From Chrysaora quinquecirrha (Eukaryota; Cnidaria; Scyphozoa; Semaeostomeae; Pelagiidae): 64,000 bases of DNA. Positions 11,940-23,756 of this stretch are shown here, in pieces; within the stretch, counting starts at the first letter, position 1; each line of letters begins with the position of its first letter. Position numbers and translations under genes: made by a program. Below the pieces are notes generated by a model that saw nothing but the letters and a program-made list of their open reading frames with translations, did not search any database and was not told where the DNA came from. Location of the stretch: contig JACTAT010000047.1 of the NCBI GenBank assembly GCA_014526335.1, positions 147,609 to 211,608 of the forward strand, given 5' to 3'.

Positions 11940-12130
11940 CCCCAGCCCCCCCATGATCAGCATGATCATCCTGCATCATGATCATCATCAATTTTGCTGC
12001 ACCTGTTACACCTGCTGGACATCGATTCATTTGTCAAATCTTTGTTTCGTTGTTGCAAATTGTTGCGAATACTCTTCTGGTGAGCGTTAGACCGCCATCT
12101 TTCGCACATTGCGACAGCATTGCTATGTTT
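11940..12130 (-). repeat. Dispersed repeat next to ATGATG microsatellite
   Basis: The reverse complement of this stretch matches 41270-41440 along its length: 'gctgtcgcaatgtgcgaa', 'gtgtttgcaagaatttgc'-like and 'gtccagcag' blocks, ending in (GATCAT/GATGAT). It is one of about five copies of a microsatellite-anchored family in the window. Confidence 0.65.
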
Positions 12131-12287
12131 CAAGGGAAGTTCTAGACCATAGGGCAACGGGGAAGGGTAATGCAAATGTATGGAGCGGCGTCGGGGTCAA
12201 AAATGTGGCAGGGCAGCGGCTGATGGCTTGCGACGACGCCTCTAAGAGGCCTCGTCGTAACCTCGTTTTCAATTCTCGGCGACGCCT

Positions 12288-13751
12288 CTTAGAGGCGTTG
12301 TCGTAATCTCGCTTTCATTTGAATACCGGGGGGTGTGCCAGATAACAGTGGAAAATCTCGTATTCAAATCAGCACTGATCCAAGCTGACATTTTGACCGG
12401 ACATTTTTTCAAGAACCCGGAGAGCAGGGAACACAACAAGATTAACCAAAAGGGCAATTTATTTACCTATATCTCGTCAAACAATATTCACATTACTTAG
12501 AATTTTGCAAAAAAGAATGATATTTTTATGTTAGTGTAAAAAGGTTTTATTTTGCAGCGCCGAGCGGTCCGTCGAAAGCCATTCATGTCCACATCACATA
12601 GACGAGCACAGAGAGAGGATCACCAGACAAAGATGACAACTCGAATACATTCACGTACATATCGATATGATCATGCGGTTCGGCGAGGTGACTTAACCAG
12701 TCCCTGCCATTGAACCGTAACTCTTCCTCTCTAATCTAAAGCATCTTGCTTATAAATACAATGAACAATAGGGTCTTACTCATACTTTAAATATGAACAT
12801 GATTGGTCAGTTTGCAATAATTATAATCCGATACAAAGATTCTTCCCCTCTAATTACTCCTGGTAACATTTTGGTCTTAATCCAAAAGCTAATGGACATG
12901 AATATAATCAACGTCCTTAATCATCATGGCTTAATTAAACTTGGCAACCTTAACTCGAAACAACTTGTTTATTCCAAAACTTGATTAGTTAATGAGCATC
13001 GCTTCATCTAATGCACAATAATGATTTCTAAGGCTAAATTGATACTGTTGGCTCAACTATAAGAAACAACAAACAAACAGGCACTACTCAGCCTTTCACA
13101 AGCACTGATAGTCCTTATTACCGCAGACACTACTGCCGTTCCATACTTAAAATACAACTAGGATGCAAATGCTTTCACAAGACACTTGCTCCAAATAGCA
13201 ATTAAACCAAACATTAACCCAACTTGCCTAATTCTAGTTAGAATTGCGAACGAAATCTTATGCATTTAATTTACCAGTATTACATTAGTGTGAGCATTTA
13301 AAGGTACAGAAATGATTTTTCTCTTAAATATTTATTTGTTGATTATTTTTAATTTATTGGTTAATTTTTGGAAATAAAACAGAAATGTAATGTTAATTTG
13401 AACATGATTTAAGAAAGGGAGCGGATGTTTCAAGTTAAAAGATAATGTGTCCTGTATGTAACTTCATACAACAAGGTCTAGTTTTCACTCTGCACCGCTG
13501 CATCTAAGATTCGTCGGCGTAATCTCGTTTTCACTTTGCACTTTGCCCCGCCGCTGCATCTAAGAGGCATCGGCGTAACCTCTTTTTCACTTTACACTTT
13601 GCCCCGCTGCATCTAAGACGCGTCGGCGTAGTCTCATTTTCACTTTACACTTTGCCCCGCTGCATCTAAGACGCGTCGGCGTAGTCTCATTTTCACTTTG
13701 CCCCGCTGCATCTAAGACGCGTCGGCGTAGTCTCGTTTTCATTTTGCCTGC
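12288..13751 (+). repeat. Left arm of the 19-kb unit, with subterminal tandem array
   Basis: 12288-12534 plus 13285-13751 match the right arm. The inner part (13487-13751) is an array of about five ~45-50-bp units built on 'ctgcatctaaga', 'cgtcggcgtagtctc' and 'ttttcactttgccccg'. The outermost ~35 bp (TTAGAGGCG, CGTAATCTCGCTTTCA) is a diverged version of the same motif, so termini and subterminal array share a probable transposase-binding sequence. The block 12535-13288 is an insertion. Confidence 0.85.
12535..13284. mobile_element. Solo LTR inserted in the left arm
   Basis: Starts TGTAAAAAGG and ends AGTATTACA. It is flanked by TTAG on both sides (12531-12534 and 13285-13288). The right arm of the unit preserves the empty site (ATGTTAG followed directly by TGTGAGCAT), which fixes the borders and shows a 4-bp duplication. 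A TATAAATA box is at 12751. There is no coding sequence and no internal region, as expected for an LTR left by recombination. Which LTR family is not known; it does not resemble the LTR start of the BEL/Pao copy at 61.6 kb. Confidence 0.75.
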
Positions 13752-14285
13752 AATGCTGCTTACCTTTTGGACTTGCATCGTCGTGGTTGCGATTGCAGAA
13801 AATTAGGTACTATCATGGAAGATAAACTACACGATCTGAAAAGTTCCGTAAACGAAGCGAAGGAATTGCTCCAGGTTGGAAAGTTTGTATGATTTTGCGT
13901 ACGCGCAGCTGCGAGCGACGAGAATTTCTGAGGTGCGAGTGCGAGTGAGCTGCGAGCTGCCTGCGAGCTGCGAGAAAAATAGTCCTTATCTCAGAAAGAT
14001 TGTGAAGTGTTGACATGTCTGTGGGTAATTGAGTTGAAGACAGAAAAGAAACATTGACCTTTCATTGACCTTTTTTAAGATTTGTGTAATCTTTATTTCC
14101 TGTTCATGCTATCATCCTTTGAATAACCCCTAGTATATTTGGAGTGGTGATATAATAAATCTTACTCGAGTCATGGTACATCAGGAATAGGTCTACCACA
14201 GAATTTTTCAGTGTGGAGAAAGTCTCAAACTCGAGTGAAGTGGATTTCTTTTACTGGCATTTGTGCCAGTGCTTTCTTTCTAACG

Positions 14286-17200
14286 ATGTCTGACGACAAA
14301 GATGAAGAAGATAGAGTTAAGAAAGCAAACGAAAGTACAAGTAAGTAAAAACCTCACTTTTCCTGTTTATTAATATATTTTGCTTTTACAAAATACAAAC
14401 CTTGATGTGTTATCCGAGATATGTAGAGTCGTAGATTCATTAAGTCACGACACATCCAAGCCGATGTCACATTCAGTTTTATTCTTACTAAGAAAGTCTG
14501 TAGAAAAATTTAGTAATGCAATTGACAAATTGATAATAAAGTTCCAGTAGGTAATTTGAAACTTTCTTATGAAGATGTGTAGAGAAAAAAATTAGGCACG
14601 TGGCACGAGAGCACGAAGAGTGTGCACAAGGATACAAGTACGCATCAGAACCAAGGAAGCCGGAGAGGGTATGAGATAATGTCGTTAATGTTAATGTCGT
14701 TAGGCTTTGCAAAGTAATCTTATAGATGTAGATACATTCAAGCAGATAGGGCAAGTTGCAGCATGGCATTTATCACACTCTCTTTAGATGGGTGTTGTTC
14801 TATGTGTATCGCTCTTTCAGATATTTGTACTGCTAATAATTGTGATATTTTTTTCAGAAGCCAACCTTAATAATAAGATAAATGGTTAGATACTCATTTC
14901 AGAAAAATCCTTTCAGAAAACATTATTTTCATTTATAGCACCATGGTGGAAGCAGGCCAAACCAACTGGTTCTAGACTTAAAAACAAATCTGGAGTGGTT
15001 GGAACCAAGAGAACCCTGTTTTGCAAGGAGTGTCTTCTAGACAATCGAAAGTATTATACCATTTCAAACGGAATGCCGTCAGATATTGAACGACATAGAG
15101 CTTCAAAGCAGCATTTAGAACTGACGATAACAACAGTATTGAGTACCTCCGAAGAAGGACAATACCTCATCAGCAAAAGGCAGTCAAAGAAAGGAGCAGT
15201 AAAGCGTACATCTGAAAATCAAGCCGTTGGTGGGTCTCCTCCAAAGCAAGCCCGAATTCATGTGGAGACAGAAGACCCTCATGATGATTACAACCAGGAT
15301 ATCACCCAGAAAGATGATAATCAAAACGTTGAAGAGACAGTTTCATACAATGAAGATGCGTTTTCCATTATTAGTCGAGACACTTCAATCTGTGAAGGCA
15401 CGAATGTTGAGTCAGAGTGGCAAACAATCCTTGAGACAATACCTCAAACAATGACTCAAAGAAGCATTGATACTTTTATGGGTCAGAGAACAGACGAGCG
15501 CCTGGTAGAAAGAGAAGGAAGACAACCATGTAATGCCAGAGATGTATCAGCAAAGGAAATTGCAAAAGAAGTAGTTTCCCTTATGGCAGAGATGAAGCTA
15601 ACGGAAGATCAAGAGGAGCAATCAAATGGGCTATTGAACAAAAATAACATTGAAAATAATCTTGACGAATGGAAGCAGCTCGGAAACATCACAGAGTTGG
15701 TACGAAAAGTGCCATGTTTGGAGTTTTTCTTTGACGACGTTATGTCTGAGAGTGTAATACGTTGCTCTTTATGTTTCACAACCTATTTGTCCAATGAAAG
15801 GCGACTTAAAGGGTTATCTCCATATCAAATTGCAAGGAAAGAAAACCCATTAGGCAACGGAGATCTTATATCTGGCCTGTGGTATGATAAAAACAAGACA
15901 GAGCTGTATTTAAGAGGAGGAAATTCGTCTTGGAGAGCCCTAAAATCACGCTTAAGAGCTCATTTGCTGTGCATATCAACATCAAATAAAGGCAAACAGC
16001 ACTATCAGGCTATGAAGCAGATAGAGGAGGAGAATCAACGTAAGAAGACTGCATTGGACATAACAAAAACACTTGTAAAATGCATGATTACAGAAATAAA
16101 GCTCAAAGCAGCTTCAAGCCATTATGAGACACTTGTCACCTTCTTACATGATTGCGGTGTCGAAATTGGGCAGAGACAGCACAGTAGAAAGCAAATGCTG
16201 CCATTGCTAATTGCTGCAGAGAAGTACGTAGATCAGCAAACGTCAAATGTTCTTCATACTGAGATAGAATGCACCCAGATGTATCCCCATTTTTATGGTG
16301 TTCTTGATAAAGGAACTGTAAACAGGCGCACAAGTCAGGCATCATATATTGTCTTTATGCATGATGGAAAGCGCCGGGCTTATCCATTGGGTGCTCCACT
16401 CGTTTATTCCATGTGTGAAGATGAACAGGATGCTGACACTGATGAGGATGATGATCAGGACGATGCCACACAGCTGAATGCATTACCAGAAGTTTGTGGT
16501 GGGAGAGCACCGGATCTTGCACTCAATTTGTTAAACACAATCAAGCTGAAATTGAATTTTGAACAGGAAGATCTTCTTCGATATTGTGGCACTTCAGCTG
16601 ATGGTCCTTACCAAGCAAAGGAGTTTGCATCTACCATACGTGCAGAGACAGGGCGTTCTCATGTGCCAGAGGAGCTGCAGTTCTGCCAAGCTGTTATTTG
16701 GGATGCAGCTCATTTATTGAATTTGGCTGCAACTGACGTAAAAGATGGCAAGTTTGGAAGCTCTAAAGAATTTTTTAACGCTTTCATAAAGAGAGCTAAT
16801 GAATTCAATCAAATGTTGGCAAGAGGGAAAGGGTTTTCCCAGCTTGAGCTCAGTGCCAAGAGCATTTCAAAAAGAGCTTCTGTTGTTGTTCCTTTGCAGC
16901 TCAACGCTTCTTAAGCTCTGCAGTTGGACAGTGGATATCCATTGAAAGAGGGTTCCAAGTTCTGCGGAAATCATTTCAAACTATTCACTCAAATGCTGAT
17001 GAAGATTTCCCCCTCCAATATAAGATGTTCGGCCAAGATTTTGTTGTAGATCTACTGGGAATGCTTGACATCACTGCTCCTCTTTGTGAACTGATGATTC
17101 TTGCTCAAAGCGTTGATTTCCTGCACTGGAAAATTGTTTTATGGGGAAAACGGTTACTGTCATGGATGGAAGAAATTATTGGCGAGTTAAGAGAACTACC

Positions 17201-18253
17201 ACGCTTCAAGAAAGAGCTCCATAATCTTGAAAACTACAGGTATCAAGATGTTCAGTTGTTTGAGGGATGGCACCTGATCAGTCAGGATAAAATTGTGCAT
17301 CCTGACCATGGCGATGAGCCTCAGTTTACATGGGTCGAAAGAACTTTGGACCAATCCCTGGCTGAACTAAGAGAGTTTGCTGTTGACCTAAAAGACTCCA
17401 CCGAAAACAGATTAGAGAATGGAACATCAACTGTTTCAAAGTTACTTGCTGGATGTTTCGATTTTGAAGAGATGCTTGTCGCTCTTGAGGGAAAAAGTAA
17501 CTCGGACAAGGCAATGCGGTGTCTGACAAACAAGACTAACTTCATCACCATGGGTAGAGATCAATTTAAAAATGGTTCAGTTATGTCATCTCACTCCCAC
17601 ATGTCCAGCAGCAGAAAGAAAAGTTTGATTATCTTGAAGAGGGCTGTTCAGATGCCGTGTACATGCGTTTTAAAGAGTGCTTTTGCGAAATTTTCTGGGG
17701 AAGCATGCAAGAATATGGAATTTCATGCATGGAATTGAAAGGAGGAAAGCCCCTTAATCAGCATTTCACCTCTTTTGAAAAAGATAAATCTACGGGACTC
17801 CGCCAAAGCTTTATACTTACACTCCTTGATGGTAAAAAAGTGGAAGCTAAGCTTGATGAAGCAAAGCTGATTGAACTGTTATTTACAGTTGAACAGATTT
17901 ACTCAAGAGTTGGCCCCGAATTCATGCTGTGTTTGGAAATTGCCATTTCTACTGGAGGGAGTGAAGCAATAGCTGAGAGTTTTTATGCTGTCATGAATAC
18001 ACAACAGCAAAGGTGCCACCAATCCAATCAAGTAATGGAGTTAAAAACGAAAATTGATTGGTTGGTTCCATGTGTTGGTAACAATACAGACAAACTAGTT
18101 GAAGGGATTGCAAGAACATATTTGGAAAGTCATAGGTCACCACTGCTGCAAGATCCTCGATCAATTCAGAGTTATATGCAAAGAAATCGACAATCGCAAG
18201 TTGTGCACAGGATTAAAAGCTCTGTTAACAAGTATCCCTACCTCCTTCAATAA
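14286..18253 (+). CDS. BED/hAT-like transposase-related protein, multi-exon, two frameshifts
   Basis: Exon 1 14286-14340 (ATG, GTAAGT donor), exon 2 14858-14884, exon 3 from 14939. Phases join cleanly across both introns. The N-terminus has a BED-like finger (FCKECLLDN...ERHRASKQH), then an acidic linker and a second Cys pair. The core has hAT/RNase-H-like landmarks: YGVLDKGTVNRRTSQ, CGTSADGPYQ, VIWDAAHLLNL, and near the end STGGSEAIAESFYAVM, like the hAT dimerisation region. The frame shifts near 16,890 (CCTTT) and ~17,597 (CCC); the protein clearly continues across both (QRFLSSAVGQW, then KEKFDYLEEG). AATAAA overlaps the stop at 18251. The family is widespread in invertebrates, but I cannot give it a name or a tested function. 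It lies just inside the left arm, pointing inward. Confidence 0.75.
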
Positions 18254-18639
18254 AAACTTTTGAAGCATTAGACTATATTTTATAACATTGACTTTGACAT
18301 AGCGTTATTATATTACAATTATTGTTAAGGCCTTATTAGCCCAGAAACAAGTTTTAGATAGCTAAAATTTTGATTTAAATTAATTCATCATCCACATGCA
18401 ACTACCCCACACACCATTAAAGCTTTAGTTAGCTATTTTATTTGGGTAATTGATATCCATGTGTAATGTTGTTCTGTTCGTTTTGAAATATGTTTGATGT
18501 TTAAATTGGTTGTTGTTTAGCCTACTACAATGTACAATATTCATTGATATTGAATTCTGCACACATTTTCGCGCGAAGCGCGAAAAATTTTTTTTTGACC
18601 TGCGAGTAGAGCTGAACTGGCTATTACTAAAAGCAGGAA

Positions 18640-19050
18640 CGGGGAATATCAGCGGGAACGAGCGGGAATCACCGGGAACGTGCGGGAACGTGCGGGAACG
18701 CGCGGGAACGAGCGGGAATCAGCGGGAATCAGCGGGAACGAGCGGGAATGACCGGGAATCAGCGGGAACGAGCGGGAATGACCGGGAATCAGCGGGAACG
18801 AGCGGGAATGACCGGGAATCAGCGGGAACGGGCGGGAACGAGCGGGAATGACCGGGAATCAGCGGGAACGAGCGGGAATCAGCGGGAACGAGCGGGAATG
18901 ACCGGGAATCAGCGGGAACGAGCGGGAACGGGCGGGAACGAGCGGGAATGACCGGGAATCAGCGGGAACGGGCGGGAACGAGCGGGAACGGGCGGGAACA
19001 AGTGGGAACGAGCGGGAATCAGCGGAACAGGCGGGAATCAGCGGAACGGA
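18640..19050 (+). repeat. GGGAAYG(A/T)SC minisatellite, left arm
   Basis: 10-bp subunits organised into 30-bp higher-order units, about 40 subunits. The long open frames across it (repeating ESAGTSGNDR) arise because 30 is divisible by 3 and are not evidence of a gene. Confidence 0.9.
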
Positions 19051-20804
19051 GGGTTCTAAGAGTCACAAAAGATCGAAAATAAATATTAAATGACAAAGAT
19101 TTATAAGCTTAATGCCTGCCAAATCGAATCGTCATTTTCAAATACTAATTAGGAAAAAAGAAGAAATTGAAAATATCACTAAATTTACTTTAAAAATTTT
19201 AAAATCGAAAACACAAAAAATGCAACAATTTTAGGATTGGAAAACAACGATATTTTGATAACAAACGTTTACATGTGCGTAAACACGAGATCTTGAAGTG
19301 GAGTAAATGAAATTGCATAACCGAAACAACATGATCGCCTACCGGAAGCAGCGGGAAGCCGAGTATAACTTGAACTTCTGTAATCTTGTGACACGACAAA
19401 AAGGTTTTAATTGATTCATGATTTTTGCCTCAATTAGAGATATTCCAACTTGAGAACAAAAAGATACGTATTTACCTAATGACAAATGAAAACAAAACCT
19501 TCTTGGGAATTTTAGGACAATTCGTGATCGTAATTGAATTTAATATTTGGAATTTATTACGTAGTTTAACTTTACATTCTTGAGTTTTGCTGTGCAAAAA
19601 GTACACTTATTTTCTTTTTTTCTATAAGAAACTTTGCTCTTTAAACATTTGGTAGCGTTTCTTATGTTAAATAAAAATCCCTAATTTTGTGAATTTGAAA
19701 AAAGATTTTATGAATATGGTTTGGGGGCTTTCGAACACTACAGTTCCTGAAGAAAGAATTACAACAGTACACAGAAACGTAAAATCAGTAAAATGTTGTA
19801 GAATTTAGAATTTGAAGTCTACGAATGTGTTTGGTACCTATTTTAGAACAAGAAGAAGACATCGTAATTATAGGCTTTTTCTTTTGGTTCGGTTCAGGCT
19901 ATGCATTCATTCATTTTCAACTTCTCATACTTCCTTCCGCTAAACTTGGCACAACTTTGCATTCCTATGATCACGAAATCACCTTTTTGCAGCAATCCCC
20001 CTTGTATTACACAGGTCATTCCTGCGCTACTCGTACTCCAATTGCATATTTCCTTATTTTTCCACCGAGGGGCAAATCACTTTCCTTATAACTGGACGAG
20101 ATTTTTGGGATTTTCACAAAAGAACAATAGAATTTCCTGAAAATTATTAAAGGATTTTCAAAATAACAATAGGCTTTTTCAAAAAGTGGACGAGATTTTT
20201 TGGAGTGATTTGCCCCTCGTTTTCAACTGTGCTGTGGGGTCGCGAGGCTGAACTTGAATAAAATAAACCTTCATCTTTATATTTCTATTTATCTCAAAAA
20301 ACTTCAATATTTTAATTAATTTGTCCACCCAAAAAATTCTTAGTTTGTTATTACTTTTAATTTTTAATTTCAATTTTTTAACTTGTATCTTACTGTTTTG
20401 ACCATGTATCAAATGATATAGTGTCATGAAAAAATTCAATCCTTTGTGTTGTGTCACAAGTTTACAGAAGTTCAAGTTACTCGGCTTCCGGCTGCTTCCG
20501 GTAGGCGATCATGTTGTTTCGGTTATGCAATTTCATTGATTTCATTTACTCCACTTCAAGATCTCGTGTTTACGCACATGTAAACGTTTGTTATCAAAAT
20601 ATCGTTGTTTTCCAATCCTAAAATTGTTGCATTTTTGTGTTTTCGATTTTAAAATTTTTAAAGTAAATTTAGTGATATTTTCAATTTCTTCTTTTTTCCT
20701 AATTAGTATTTGAAAATGACGATTCGATTTGGCAGGCATTAAGCTTATAAATCTTTGTCATTTAATATTTATTTTTCGATCTTTTGTGACTCTTAGAACC
20801 CTCC

Positions 20805-21185
20805 GTTCCCGCTGATTCCCGCTCGTTCCCACTTGTTCCCGCCTGTTCCCGCTCGTTCCCCCCCGTTCCCGCTCATTCCCGGCCATTCCCGCTCGTTCAC
20901 GCTGATTCCCGCTCGTTCCCGCTGATTCCCGGTCATTCCCGCCGATTCCCGGTCATTCCCGCTCGTTCCCGCTGATTCCCGGTCATTCCCGCTCGTTCCC
21001 GCTCGTTCCCGCTGATTCCCGCTCGTTCCCGCTGATTCCCGGTCATTCCCGCTCGTTCCCGCTGATTCCCGTTCCCCGTTCCGCCCGATTCCCGCTGATT
21101 CCCGCTCGTTCCCGCCGTTCCCGCTCGTTCCCGCGTTCCCGTTCCCCTGGTGATTCCCGCTCGTTCCGCTGATATTCCCCGTTCC
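20805..21185 (-). repeat. Same minisatellite, right arm
   Basis: Reverse-complement counterpart (CGTTCCCGCT, GATTCCCGGT). Unit order and number differ from the left arm, with small deletions near the outer end, so the two arms have turned over independently. Confidence 0.9.
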
Positions 21186-21202
21186 TGCTTTTAGTAATAG
21201 CC

Positions 21203-23165
21203 TAAAACATGGAATCTAGAAAACATGGAATCTATAATCTCGTAATATGAGATGCTCGTAATCTGATAAAGTGTTTGTCAAGATTACCTTAAAGCAAACC
21301 TGACCAACTCAAAACAGACCATCATCAGACTATCAAAACTCAAAATAGAATTCAGTCGGTTTTCTATACAAAGACCTATTAAGAAACATCCACGCCTTCT
21401 GTACTAATTTACCGATATTGAATGTCTCCAAAATCTATTGAAATCCTTTTGACATCGGATTCTCCAAATCTAGATCAGCAGGTCACACGATTTCGATTTT
21501 TAAACAAGTATTGAAATTTGATAAGGCAATTTGAAAAATTGAAATAATGATTTTGGTAATTATTGATTACTGTTATTCAAACATGAGGAGGAAGATTATG
21601 GTCAACTATTTGTCTTTGGTAAGAGTTGACTTACGTAACATGTTGCGTTGAATTGGACTGAGCAGATACACAACAGAATAAAGGAATAAAGAACCCTTTT
21701 GTTATTCAACACAGCAATTAAAATAAGAACTGAACAATCAAGAACGGTTATATAACTTTAATTTGAATTTAATTTTTCTTAGCAACTAAGAACGATGTGA
21801 AGCCATTTCAATTCAAAAATTTAGAAAAAGTACACGTGATGAACATTGTATACTCCATAACAACTAGCAAAACATCTGTAAACTGACCAGAGGCGTAGGA
21901 GGGTATTGAAAAGTGGGGGGGGGGCACATGAAAAATGGGGCAATATGGAGAGTAAGTGCGCCGAAGGCGCACCCTCCCAGACGGGTCCGGGGGCATGCAC
22001 CCCCGGAAAATTTTGAATAAAGAAGCAGCTAATTTGGCTCTTGTTGCCTCTTTCGGACTAAAATTCTTAATTATATAAACATATTTCCAAGGCAGTTGGT
22101 GGTCCTACTTAGCCTTTCAAGGTGTAAGGAAGGGGCACTTTTCAGATATAAAAGGGGCAGGCATAAGATTTGGCAGAACCTGGCCCCCCTGCCCCCCGGC
22201 TCCTACGCCACTGAAACTGACACCACCATTTCTGTGACACAAGGGAAGTCAGAGAAAAGGCTTCTCTGTGCACAAATATTCAGAATGCCTCGTGGTGGTG
22301 TCACTTGGTAAATTGGAAAGTTTCATGTCAGGATTGTTCAGTTCTTGATTGCTGAGTTCTTATTTTAATTGCTGTGTTGAATAAAAAAGGGTTCTTTATT
22401 CCTTTATTCAGTTGTGTATCTGCTCAGTCCAATTCAACGCAACATGTTATGTAAGTCAACTCTTACCAAAGACAAATAGTTGACCATAATCTTCCTCCTC
22501 ATGTTTGAATAACAGTAATCAATAATTACCAAAATCATTATTTCAATTTTTCAAATTGCCTTATCAAATTTCAATACTTGTTTAAAAATCGAAATCGTGT
22601 GACCTGCTGATCTAGATTTGGAGAATCCGATGTCAAAAGGATTTCAATAGATTTTGGAGACATTCAATATCGGTAAATTAGTACAGAAGGCGTGGATGTT
22701 TCTTAATAGGTCTTTTGTATAGAAAAACCGACTGAATTCTATTTTGAGTTTTGATAGTCTGATGATGGTCTGTTTTGAGTTGGTCAGGTTTGCTTTAAGG
22801 TAATCTTGACAAACACTTTATCAGATTACGAGCATCTCATATTACGAGATTATAGATTCCATGTTTTCTAGATTCCATGTTTTAAAGATTCCATGTTTTC
22901 TAGATTCCATGTTTTAAAGATTCCATGTTTTCTAGATTCCATGTTTTAAAGATTCCATGTTTTCTAGATTCCATGTTTTAAAGATTCCATGTTTTCTAGA
23001 TTCCATGTTTTAAAGATTCCATGTTTTCTAGATTCCATGTTTTAAAGATTCCATGTTTTCTAGATTCCATGTTTTAAAGATTCCATGTTTTCTAGATTCC
23101 ATGTTTTAAAGATTCCATGTTTTCTAGATTCCATTTTCCAGTTTCCAGATTCCAGATTCCAGGTT
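21203..23165. mobile_element. Second foldback-like element with asymmetric minisatellite arm
   Basis: Inverted arms 21203-21747 and 22331-22880 match closely, with shared blocks such as 'gatgctcgtaatctgat' and its complement. The outer edge carries 'aaacatggaatctag': about 1.5 copies on the left, but expanded on the right into about nine 32-bp units (ATTCCATGTTTTAAAG + ATTCCATGTTTTCTAG) at 22850-23130. The centre contains a nested hAT MITE and no gene. It directly abuts the first foldback element. Confidence 0.7.
21888..22213. mobile_element. hAT-type MITE (326 bp) with perfect 8-bp target duplication
   Basis: Left end CAGAGGCGTAGGAG, right end CTCCTACGCCACTG; flanks AAACTGAC at 21880-21887 and 22214-22221. 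CAG...CTG ends and an 8-bp duplication are hAT hallmarks. G/C-rich tracts lie just inside both ends. No coding capacity. Confidence 0.9.
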
Positions 23166-23289
23166 TTAAAGATAGCCTTCAAACAACAACTCAAGAAGAA
23201 CCTTTTATTATTCTCATGTGATTCTGTTTTGATCTGTTTTGCTCAGAAATACAAATAATTTATGTTTCAGAGCGGTTGCTGAGATTCCA

Positions 23290-23660
23290 TCATCTTCAAA
23301 AATCGTAATCATCACCATAATCGTTATCGTTGCTGTCAACACCATCACCATCATCATCACCATCATCATCATCCTCGTCATCACCAACATCATCGCCATC
23401 GTCATCATCGCCATCATTATCATTATCATCATCATCATTATTATCATCATCATCGTCATCATCGTCATCATCTCCATCGTCATATGATATGATATGATAT
23501 ATTTCTTTTTTTGTTAGTTACAACAGATAGTGATGTACACTAATTCATACTAACATTAAGCAACCATAGGAATTGCATTAATCAACTCGCATCTCTATGT
23601 GCCATCATCATCATGACATCATCATCATCAAAATCGTTCTCATCATCAAAATAAGACCTT
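23290..23660. repeat. CAT/ATC microsatellite region
   Basis: Imperfect (CAT/ATC)n at 23290-23486 and a shorter tract at 23600-23650. Open frames here encode only Ile/Met/Val/Thr runs and are rejected as genes. Confidence 0.9.
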
Positions 23661-23756
23661 CGAGAACTTCTGCCCAATAGTTGACCACAATGAATCACCT
23701 ACTTGTTTACAAACTCCGTAATTGTCAATTACTGTAGTTGGTTTTCATTATGATCA

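Larger units (their letters stand above)
18619..21202. mobile_element. Foldback-like element with minisatellite arms (2.58 kb)
   Basis: Arms 18619-19420 and 20424-21202 are inverted copies starting GGCTATTACTAAAAGCAGG. The outer ~400 bp of each arm is a 10/30-bp tandem array (AGCGGGAACG, AGCGGGAATG, ACCGGGAATC); the inner ~370 bp is unique and well matched between arms. The ~1-kb centre has no credible gene. This architecture, long TIRs made of short tandem repeats around a small loop, is that of foldback (FB/Galileo-like) elements. No clear target duplication was found because the right end abuts another element. Confidence 0.75.

Noticed and set aside
12535..13284. Solo LTR as a relic of the BEL/Pao element at 61.6 kb
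   Set aside because: LTR starts differ (TGTAAAAAGG against TGTCGGGAAAAC) and the duplication is 4 bp, whereas BEL/Pao usually makes 5 bp.
18510..18951. Open frames repeating ESAGTSGND
   Set aside because: Translation of a 30-bp minisatellite in a foldback arm; the frame is open only because 30 is divisible by 3.
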